From contig JBDTCD010000184.1 in NCBI GenBank assembly GCA_039923755.1, forward strand, positions 1 to 7,215: DNA of 7,215 bases. Reading direction: 5' to 3'. The stretch's first letter is position 1, and every line of letters starts with the position of its first letter. The translations under genes and the position numbers were made by a program. Positions 1 to 7,100 of the stretch are shown piece after piece. Source of the stretch: Terrimesophilobacter sp039923755 (GTDB lineage: Bacteria > Actinomycetota > Actinomycetes > Actinomycetales > Microbacteriaceae). The notes beneath the pieces were generated by a model. It searched no databases. It was given only the letters and a program-made list of their open reading frames with translations, and was not told where the DNA came from.

Positions 1-925
1 CAAGGGCACCGAGCATCGGCCCGATCCACGCCCAGGCGAGTGGGTTGGGGGCAGCAGCACCGAACTTGTCCGAACTGAACACGTTCAGGATGATGAGGCC
101 GGTTTGCGCCGCAAGGCCACTGAACGCACCAAACGACATGAGGTAAATCGCGGTCATGATCCACGTGTGCTTGAGCCGGAAAATATCGAGCTGCTGGCTA
201 AAGTTTGCTTTCACGGGCACGCTGCGGATGACCAATATCGCCAAAACGACGGCAAACAGAACCCACGGAATGAGAACGAGTCCGCCATTGTGCAACCAGA
301 CGAGCTTGCCTTCCGAGTTGCTTTGAGGCGTCAGTAGGGCAGTACCGAACAAACCGAAACCGACCACCCACGGAAGAAGAAGCTGCATGAGCCCAATTCC
401 AAGGTTGCCAACCCCGGCTTGTATCCCCAGCGCTGTACCGGCGAGTCTTTTCGGGAAGTAGTAACTCGTGGATGCCATCAGGCCAGAGAAGCTGCCGCCC
501 CCTACACCCGCTGCGAATGCCAACGACAAGAGCACCCAGAATGGGGTCGTGGTGTCCCGCGCGGCAAGCGCCCAGCCGATAAGCGGAAGCACGAGGAGTG
601 ATCCGCTGAACGCCACGAGAATGCGGCTTCCCATGATGGGAGGGAGGAACATGAACACGAGACGCAGAAGGCCACCGGCGAGACCGGGGATAGCCACAAG
701 CCAGTAGAGCTGCTCCTTCGTGAGCAGATCTACCCCCTCTGCTCTGATCTCGTTGAGCCTCGGTGCAATCGCACTCACGAGGAACCACGTCGCAAAGGCG
801 AGGATCATCGTGAACGTCGTCACCGACAGTGTGCGCCACGCGAGTTTTTTATCCCACGTTGTTTCGTCTTCAGGGTTCCAGTTGGAGAGATCCGGTTTTA
901 GTGCGGATCCTGCTTCCGAGGTCAT
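1..925 (-). CDS. narK: NarK-type nitrate/nitrite transporter (MFS, NNP family), 3' end beyond window
   Basis: Inner-membrane transporter that imports nitrate for the cytoplasmic NarG active site and may exchange it for nitrite. I read 308 codons without a stop from the ATG at 925-923 to the window edge. The N-terminus carries the family motif NWNPEDETTW (about residues 16-25). Hydrophobic segments lie near residues 36-54, 74-95, 101-121, 128-150, 162-189, 216-234 and 255-282, with an eighth beginning near 294. The nitrate-signature region GVGGGSFSGLMASTSYYFP (140-158) is followed by GTALGIQAGVGNLGIGLMQ (163-181), both closely resembling E. coli NarK. Arg88 in the second helix (GGLLRLVF) matches the substrate-binding Arg89 of E. 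coli NarK. The second substrate Arg (E. coli Arg305) would fall just past the edge, after IGPMLGAL. The start is supported by AAAGG six bases upstream. It follows narI by 30 bases, so co-transcription is likely. Symport versus antiport cannot be decided from this part. Confidence 0.93.
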   Translation of the reverse strand, partial: MTSEAGSALKPDLSNWNPEDETTWDKKLAWRTLSVTTFTMILAFATWFLVSAIAPRLNEIRAEGVDLLTKEQLYWLVAIPGLAGGLLRLVFMFLPPIMGSRILVAFSGSLLVLPLIGWALAARDTTTPFWVLLSLAFAAGVGGGSFSGLMASTSYYFPKRLAGTALGIQAGVGNLGIGLMQLLLPWVVGFGLFGTALLTPQSNSEGKLVWLHNGGLVLIPWVLFAVVLAILVIRSVPVKANFSQQLDIFRLKHTWIMTAIYLMSFGAFSGLAAQTGLIILNVFSSDKFGAAAPNPLAWAWIGPMLGAL

Positions 926-955
926 TAAGGGCCTTTCGTGCTGCACGGAGGAGAA
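926..955 (-). promoter_or_regulatory. narI-narK spacer with narK ribosome binding site
   Basis: This is the only true intergenic gap in the window, 30 bases between the narI stop (TAG, 958-956) and the narK ATG. The ribosome binding site is AAAGG at 936-932, six bases from the ATG. On the transcript it is preceded by CUCCUCC and a short inverted repeat, CGTG-CAG-CACG (947-937). The gap is too short for an obvious promoter or terminator, so read-through from narI is expected. A weak hairpin could cover part of the ribosome binding site (see findings). Confidence 0.6.
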
Positions 956-1729
956 CTAAATGGACGGCTGTTTTTGCTTCGGCTGCTCTTTTAGCGTGCT
1001 GGGTTCCCAACCGCGTCGGACGGCGCGCGCACCGCGGTGGGCATCGCGCGAACGGTAGACGATGTACGGGCGGAACAGGAATCCGACGGGCACCGACATC
1101 ACGTGAACGAGGCGGGTGTAGGGCCAGATCAGGAACAACGCGGTTGCGGTGAGCGCATGCAGTTGGAACATCAGCGGAACACCGACCATGAGGCTGGCAT
1201 CTGGCCGGAACAAAATAAGGCTGCGACTCCACGGGGACACCGTTCCGCGGTAGTCATACCCGGCGCCCAGCACCTGGAATTGGATGACGGCAATCGTGCC
1301 AAGAATGATCGTGCTCGCGAGGAGTGCGTACATGACGACATCCATGACGGTGGTGACCCTGAAAACGCGACGAATGGCTCCTCGGCGCGACAACAGGATC
1401 ACGAGGCCGGCAATGGTGATCAACGCGACAAGCGTGCCAATCCAGGTCGCGCCAAGGTGGTACAGGTGTTCGGAGATTCCGAAGAACTCCAACCACTCGC
1501 GGGGGATGAGCAGCCCAACTACGTGCCCTGCGAACACCCCAAGAATGCCGTAGTGAAACATGGGGGAGCCCCACTTCAGCAGCTTCGTCTCATAGGTTTG
1601 GCTCGACCGGGATGTCCAGCCGTACTTGTCGTAGCGGAAGCGCAGAATGGGTCCGACAATGAAACTCACCGCTGCAACATAGGGGAACGCTACCCAGAGC
1701 AGCACATCCGCGTACGTTATGTCAGTCAT
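956..1729 (-). CDS. narI: Respiratory nitrate reductase gamma subunit NarI (cytochrome b, quinol oxidase)
   Basis: Membrane anchor of NarGHI. It oxidises menaquinol/quinol and passes electrons through two b hemes to NarH. The 257-residue protein has five hydrophobic segments (about 10-28, 56-75, 93-113, 127-150, 187-203), the standard NarI topology. The four heme ligands are present: His59 and His69 in MFHYGILGVFAGHVVG, and His191 and His209 in FQLHAL and RLVHVMSVPV. Their spacings of 10 and 18 residues equal those of E. coli NarI (His56/66, His187/205). By analogy, 69/191 would bind the distal heme and 59/209 the proximal one. It is about 30 residues longer than E. coli NarI (225), mostly through a basic, hydrophilic C-terminal tail (about 225-257) expected in the cytoplasm. 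Its ATG overlaps the narJ stop as ATGA, and AAGGAG stands seven bases upstream, so the start is secure. Confidence 0.97.
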   Translation of the reverse strand: MTDITYADVLLWVAFPYVAAVSFIVGPILRFRYDKYGWTSRSSQTYETKLLKWGSPMFHYGILGVFAGHVVGLLIPREWLEFFGISEHLYHLGATWIGTLVALITIAGLVILLSRRGAIRRVFRVTTVMDVVMYALLASTIILGTIAVIQFQVLGAGYDYRGTVSPWSRSLILFRPDASLMVGVPLMFQLHALTATALFLIWPYTRLVHVMSVPVGFLFRPYIVYRSRDAHRGARAVRRGWEPSTLKEQPKQKQPSI

Positions 1730-2454
1730 GCGCGCACTCCTTCACTTGTGGCACCCGCAGGGGTGTAGGGCGCGAGTGCGCCAAGGAACGTGGTGACCCC
1801 CACCATTTCGGTCGGTGGGCCTTCGTTGACGAGCCGCAGATAGCGTTCGCGGGTTTCATCATCGATCTGACCGAACGACCGGCACACCGCCGAGACGACG
1901 TGCCAGTAGGGGCTGTTGAAGCTTTCCAGCGCCGTACGTAGTACCTCGATACCTTCCCGGTACGAGGTGAGGAGTTGGCCGGCGATGGGGGAGTCGCTGC
2001 GCGCAGAGAACTCCAACACCATGGGAAGGTAGTCGGGAAGTTCGCCATCCAGGGCCTCCCAGCCCGCCGCCCGGTAGGCCTCGATAAATCCCACGAGTGC
2101 CATTCCCCGACGGCGAGTATCACCGGTCGAATAATAGGTGAGGTAGGGACAGCACTTGCGTTTCTGATCGAAGATCACCGTGTAATGGCTTTCGATCTCA
2201 CCCTGGCTCATCGCTGCTGCTGCGTTCAGGAACGTGGAGAACTCCTCCGCTATTTCGATGGGGAGACCCGTCACAGCTTTGGCAACCTCGTCGAAGTGCA
2301 CGCGGCGATCCGGTTTCGGATAGTCGAGCAAGATCGATGCCGCCATGTGCACGGTGCGGCGTTGCTGATCGGTGAGAACGGAGTTCGCCAGACTCTTCGG
2401 CGCCTTCTTTTGCCGACCGCCAGGTACTCTCCGTTTCTCCGCGACGATGGTCAT
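1726..2454 (-). CDS. narJ: Nitrate reductase molybdenum cofactor assembly chaperone NarJ (delta subunit)
   Basis: Cytoplasmic chaperone of the NarJ/TorD-like family. It binds apo-NarG, holds it until cofactor and Fe-S insertion are complete, and is not part of the final complex. The 242 residues contain the hallmark LLDYP (42-46), YTVIFDQKRKCCPYLTYY (91-108) followed by GDTRRRGMAL (111-120), and ELPDYLPMVLEF (138-149). The last matches ELPDHLPLYLEY of E. coli NarJ. Compared with E. coli NarJ there is an extra hydrophilic, Lys/Arg-rich N-terminus of about 30 residues, and the core motif holds a Cys pair (101-102) absent from the E. coli protein. The start at 2454 is chosen because it forms an ATGA overlap with the narH stop and has GGGAG six bases upstream. 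The inner Met37 (2346), where the E. coli homology begins, has no purine-rich site before it. The position between narH and narI is canonical. Confidence 0.95.
   Translation of the reverse strand: MTIVAEKRRVPGGRQKKAPKSLANSVLTDQQRRTVHMAASILLDYPKPDRRVHFDEVAKAVTGLPIEIAEEFSTFLNAAAAMSQGEIESHYTVIFDQKRKCCPYLTYYSTGDTRRRGMALVGFIEAYRAAGWEALDGELPDYLPMVLEFSARSDSPIAGQLLTSYREGIEVLRTALESFNSPYWHVVSAVCRSFGQIDDETRERYLRLVNEGPPTEMVGVTTFLGALAPYTPAGATSEGVRA
1737..1742 (-). promoter_or_regulatory. narI ribosome binding site inside narJ
   Basis: AAGGAG on the minus strand, seven bases before the narI ATG at 1729. It lies within the last codons of narJ. Together with the ATGA overlap it fixes the narI start and points to efficient coupled translation. 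Confidence 0.8.
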
Positions 2455-4127
2455 GCAGGGCTCCCGGCTTCAGCTGGGGGCGGGAACATTCCATTGCTGA
2501 TGCCGCCGCCGGTGTTGCCGTTCCAGTTCAAGAGGTTCAACCGGCCGGCCGTGGATGGTTCGCTCGGGTCGGTGGTGTTTCTCAGCGCCTGGAAGGCCTC
2601 CGCTGTGGACTTTGTCGGAATGCCGCGAATGCGATCCTTTGCCAGAACCTCGCCGGTGGAGCGAGCTCCGCCCATGCCCGGACCACCGTCGGTGTCCAGC
2701 GAGCACGCGAGCTCGTCCAGGTCTCGGGCAGACTCCACGTGTGCCTTCGGAATCACGTAGCGGTCCTCATACTTGGCGATAGCAAGCAAGCGATACATCG
2801 CTTCGATCTCTTCGCCTGTCATCCCTACGGCGTGGGCGACATTCTCGTTTGCCTCATTGCCAAGGTTGATGTCGCGCATGTATGAGCGCATCGCCGCGAG
2901 CTTCTTGAGCGAGTGCTCTATCGGCACGACATCCCCGGCGGTGAACAACTCGGCCAGGTACTCCACGGGGATGCGCAACTTGTCGATCGCCGCGAACAGG
3001 TTGCGCACGTCTTCGCCGTCAGCACCGCTGTTGGAGACGACATCCACCACGGGCGATAGCGGCGGGATGTACCAGACCATCGGCATCGTGCGGTACTCGG
3101 GGTGGAGCGGCAGTGCCACTTTGTATTCGCTGATCAATTTGTAGATGGGGCTGTTCTGAGCGGCAACGATCCAATCGTCCTCGATGCCATCCTTCTTCGC
3201 CTGTGCCATCACGGCGGGGTCGAAAGGGTCAAGGAACACGGAGCGCTGAGCATCGAGAAGAGCGTGCTCATCTTCAATGGCCGCAGCTGCGAGCACTGCG
3301 TCTGCGTCGTACAGCATGAGGCCGAGGTAACGCAGTCGGCCAACACAGGTTTCGGAGCAAATTGTGGGCTTGCCCTGCTCGATGAGCGGGTAGCACAGCG
3401 TGCACTTCTCAGCCTTGTTCGTCTTGTGGTTGAAGTAGACCTTCTTGTAAGGACACGCCGAAACGCACATGCGCCAACCGCGGCAGTCATCCTGGTCGAC
3501 GAGCACAATCCCGTCTTCTTCGCGCTTGTAGATGGCGCCAGAGGGGCACGCCGCAACGCAGGAGGGGTTAAGGCAGTGCTCGCAAATGCGCGGCAGGTAG
3601 AACATGAAAGTGTTCTCGAACTCCATCTTCACGTGCTCGCTCATGTGCTGGAGGTTGGGGTCACCCAGCGCGGTCTCTTGCGAGCCGCCCAGATTATCGT
3701 CCCAGTTGCCCGACCACGTGATGTCCATGTTCTTGCCGGTAAGCAACGACTTCGGGCGAGCAACGGGACCTGTCTTCGTTTGCGGCGCCGACAGGAGCAT
3801 GTCGTAGTCGTAGGTCCACGGCTCGTAGTAATCGTCGATCGTCGGCAGGTCGTTATTCGAGAAGATGCTGGCAAGCTTCTTCAGGCGGCCACCGGACTTC
3901 AGCTTCAGACGGCCGCGCTTGTTGCGCACCCAGCCGCCGTTCCACTTCTCCTGGTCTTCGTAGTAGCGCGGATATCCGATGCCGGGCTTCGTCTCCACAT
4001 TGTTGAACCACACGTATTCCATACCGTCGCGGTTCGTCCACACCTGCTTACACGTGACGGAGCAGGTGTGACATCCGATGCACTTGTCGAGGTTCATGAC
4101 CATCGACATCTGAGCCATAACGCGCAT
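2451..4127 (-). CDS. narH: Respiratory nitrate reductase beta subunit NarH (iron-sulfur electron transfer)
   Basis: Cytoplasmic-side subunit carrying electrons from the NarI hemes to NarG through one [3Fe-4S] and three [4Fe-4S] clusters. All 15 cluster cysteines are visible in four groups: Cys16/19/22/26 (CIGCHTCSVTC), Cys182/185/190/194 (CEHCLNPSCVAAC), Cys215/221/225 (CRGWRMCVSAC) and Cys242/245/257/261. Trp218 stands where a fourth Cys would be, the signature of the [3Fe-4S] site (Trp220 in E. coli). From group two on, positions are offset by exactly two residues from E. coli. Strongly conserved stretches include NNVETKPG, SGAIYKREEDGIVLVDQD, VGRLRYLG and LPLHPEYRTMPMVWYIPPLSP. The length of 558 residues exceeds E. 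coli NarH (512), largely through a Gly/Asn/Pro-rich C-terminal tail. Met1 is the right start: the first Cys falls at residue 16 as in E. coli, and AGGAGG lies 10 bases upstream. It overlaps narG by one base (TGATG) and narJ by four (ATGA). Confidence 0.98.
   Translation of the reverse strand: MRVMAQMSMVMNLDKCIGCHTCSVTCKQVWTNRDGMEYVWFNNVETKPGIGYPRYYEDQEKWNGGWVRNKRGRLKLKSGGRLKKLASIFSNNDLPTIDDYYEPWTYDYDMLLSAPQTKTGPVARPKSLLTGKNMDITWSGNWDDNLGGSQETALGDPNLQHMSEHVKMEFENTFMFYLPRICEHCLNPSCVAACPSGAIYKREEDGIVLVDQDDCRGWRMCVSACPYKKVYFNHKTNKAEKCTLCYPLIEQGKPTICSETCVGRLRYLGLMLYDADAVLAAAAIEDEHALLDAQRSVFLDPFDPAVMAQAKKDGIEDDWIVAAQNSPIYKLISEYKVALPLHPEYRTMPMVWYIPPLSPVVDVVSNSGADGEDVRNLFAAIDKLRIPVEYLAELFTAGDVVPIEHSLKKLAAMRSYMRDINLGNEANENVAHAVGMTGEEIEAMYRLLAIAKYEDRYVIPKAHVESARDLDELACSLDTDGGPGMGGARSTGEVLAKDRIRGIPTKSTAEAFQALRNTTDPSEPSTAGRLNLLNWNGNTGGGISNGMFPPPAEAGSPA
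2461..2465 (-). promoter_or_regulatory. narJ ribosome binding site inside narH
   Basis: GGGAG on the minus strand, six bases before the narJ ATG at 2454 and within the last codons of narH. It supports the upstream narJ start over the internal Met37. It is a weaker match than the narH and narI sites, as might suit a chaperone needed in lower amounts. Confidence 0.6.
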
Positions 4128-7100
4128 CAGTACTCCACCTCCTGGCTACGGCGACGTATCACGGTGACCTCGTCGCGCTGGTTCCCGGTCGGTCCGAGAT
4201 AGTTGAATGCGAACGACAGCTGGGCGTACCCACCGATGAGGTGGCTCGGCTTCAGCAGGATTCGGGTCAGCGAGTTGTTCGTTCCACCGCGCTGCCCGGA
4301 TGTTTCGGCGATCGGCACGTTGATGGTGCGGTCTTTCGCGTGGTACATGTACACCGTGCCCTCCGGCATGCGGTGCGAAACGACCGCCCTCGCGACCACA
4401 ACACCGTTGCGGTTGTAGGACTCGATCCACTCGTTGTCGCGGACCCCGATCTTGTCGGCGTCCAGCGGGGACATCCAGATGGTGGGGCCTCCACGAGAGA
4501 GTACGAGCATCATGAGGTTGTCCTGATACTCGGAGTGGATGGACCACTTCGAGTGCGGCGTGAGATAGCGCACGGTGACTTCTGCTCTACCTTCGGAACC
4601 GGGTGCTCCCGTCGCGGCAGTCGAACCGATGGGTTCGTAACCCTCGAAGAGGCGATGCATGTCGAGCGGCGGACGGTAGATGGGCAACTGTTCGCCGAGC
4701 TCCGCCATCCAGTCGTGATCGAGGTAAAAGTGTTGTCGCCCCGTGAGGGTATGCCACGGCTTCAAGAGCTCGACGTTAATGACGAATGCCGTGTACCGCC
4801 GTCCGCCGTGTTCGCTGCCCGACCACTCAGGGGAGGTCAGCACCGGCACCGGAGCATCCGAGACATCCTTGAGGGTGAATCGCCTACCCTCGTTGTCGCT
4901 CGCAAGGTGCGCGAGCTTCTGACCGGTCTGCTTCTCGAGAACGCGGAAGCCTTGAGTGCCCAGCCGGCCATTCGTGGTGCCGGAGAACGCGAGCACCATC
5001 TCTTCTGCGCGCTGATCGGTGTCCAACTTCGGCCGACCCTTGGTGGGGCCGCTTTCTACGACACCGTTACGGCGAGCAAGATCGGCCACCTCAACATCCG
5101 GGTTGAACTTGACGCCCTTCGTGATCAGACCGAGCTTCTCGGAGAGCGGGCCAAGTGCTGCCATCCGAGCAGCGAAAGCCGGGTAGTCCCGTTCGACGAC
5201 GATGAGTTTCGGCATCGTCACCCCCGGGATCAGCTTGGGATTGTCGACGACCACGCCGTGCGGTGTCGACAGCGCGTCGGGAGTGTCGTGCTGCAGCGGT
5301 GCCGCAACGAGATCCTGACGCACGCCGAGGTGCTCCACCGAATACTCGGAGATCTTCTTCGCCAGAAGGTGGAAGATGTCGAAGTCGGTTTTCGCCTCCC
5401 ACGGTGGGGTGATCGCCGGGTTGAACGTGTGAATGAACGGGTGCATGTCTGTCGTCGACAGGTCGTGCTTCTCGTACCAGGTCGCCGGCGGTAGCACGAC
5501 ATCACTAAAGACCGTGGTTGAGGTGTTCCTGAAGTCGCTCGTCACCAAGAGGTCGAGCTTGCCCTCTGGGGCTTTCTCAATCCAGTCGATCGTTTTTGGG
5601 CGACGCTCTGGAGGTGATTCATCACCACGGATGGCGGCATCCGTGCCCAGCAGGTGCTTGAGGAAGTACTCGTTGCCCTTGCCAGAGGAACCGATGATGT
5701 TAGCGCGCCATACGTTGAGCACGCGCGGGAAGTTCTCGGGGGAATCCGGATCCTCGCACGCATAACGCATGTCGCCGCTCGTCAGCTGGTCGATGACGTA
5801 TTGGGCAGGCTCAACGCCGGCCTCTTTCGCCTGCTCCACGATGTCGAGCGGATTGCGGTTGAAGGTGGGGAAGCTGGGCATCCAACCGCGCTTAGCGGAC
5901 TCGACGAGGGTATCCGCCGTGGTGCGGTCAGCAAACAGCCCGGTCCCCAGTTCCGAGGAGAGACTGTCCGCAGGCAATCCGTCGTAGCGCCACTGGTCCG
6001 TTGCGAGGTACCAGAATGCAGTGCTGATCATCTGGCGAGGCGGGCGCACCCAGTCGAGACCGAACGCGTACTGCGCCCAACCGGTGAGTGGGCGAACCTT
6101 CTCCTGACCGACGTAGTGTGCCCAACCGCCACCGTTCTTTCCCTGGCAACCCGTCATGGTCGTCAAGGCGAGGAAGGCACGGTAGATGAGGTCGGAGTGG
6201 AACCAGTGGTTCGTGCCAGCGCCCATGAGGATCATCGAGCGACCGCCGGAGTCCTCAGCATTTTGCGCAAACTCGCGACCGATGCGCTCGGCCGCGTTTG
6301 CGGGCACAGAGGTGATCTCTTCCTGCCACGCAGGTGTGCCGGGGGAGGACGCATCGTCGTAACCGGTCGGCCACTGCCCTGGCAGGCCCTCGCGGCCCAC
6401 ACCGTACTGGGCAAGCAGCAGGTCGAACACCGTGGTGACGGTGCGACCGGCAACCTTGCGCACCGGAACTCCGCGGCGGATGGTTCCGGAGCCACCCGCG
6501 TGCTCGTGACCTGGCTCCGGTGTCAGGTCGAACCGCGGAAGGTCGATGGCAACGGACTTCTTGTCCCAGTCTTTCGCGTCAGCGATCGACAGCAGTGGGT
6601 CGACATCGCCGAGGTCGAGGTTCCACAAACCCGCGTCCTCTTCAGAGAACCGGTGACCGATCGAACCGTTGGGTACAACTGGTTTCGCGTTCTGATCCAG
6701 AAGTACGGGCTTGAACGCCGCGTTCGCAAGTTTGGATTCTGCGCCGGGGAGGGCATCCGCCATGAGGAACTTGCCCGCGACCCACGCGTCGCCGCGCTCC
6801 ACGAGCTCGATGAGGTACGCAGAGTCGCTGTACTTCTTCATGTAGTCGATGAACATCGGCGTCTTGCGCTCGAGCAGGAACTCTTTGAGGATGACGTGAC
6901 CCATGGCGATCGCGAGGGCACCGTCAGTTCCCGGGTGCGTGGCGAGCCACTCATCGGCAAACTTCGTGTTGTCGGCGTAGTCGGGAGAGACGACGATAAC
7001 TTTCTGCCCGCGGTAACGCGCTTCCACCATGAAGTGCGCGTCGGGCGTTCGGGTAACGGGAACGTTGGAGCCCCACATCACGAGATACGAGGAGTTCCAC

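Noticed and set aside
198..839. 213-codon minus-strand frame overlapping narK
   Set aside because: It is in a different frame from the 308-codon narK reading. Its translation is rich in Arg, His, Ser and Gly with no membrane segments or family motifs, whereas the narK frame gives a clear MFS protein. It is a GC-bias shadow.
926..955. A terminator or separate promoter between narI and narK
   Set aside because: The stem is only four base pairs plus three with an internal loop and is not followed by a T-run. Thirty bases leave little room for a -35/-10 pair and I see none.
1037..1768. 243-codon plus-strand frame antisense to narI
   Set aside because: Hydrophilic, Asn/Gln/Arg/His-rich translation without motifs, mirroring the hydrophobic codons of NarI. 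It is a mirror artefact.
2344..2346. Internal Met37 as the narJ start
   Set aside because: It aligns near the E. coli start but has no purine-rich site upstream, whereas the ATG at 2454 has GGGAG and an ATGA overlap with narH.
3102..4202. 366-codon plus-strand frame antisense to narH
   Set aside because: NarH in the opposite strand is unmistakable with all Fe-S ligands. The antisense translation is a low-complexity Val/Arg/His/Leu-rich product typical of antisense frames in GC-rich codon usage, with no recognisable domain.
4241..5494. 417-codon plus-strand frame antisense to narG
   Set aside because: Same reasoning: it lies wholly within the conserved NarG coding region, has Arg/Val/His-rich composition and no family motif. 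Length alone is expected from the codon bias.
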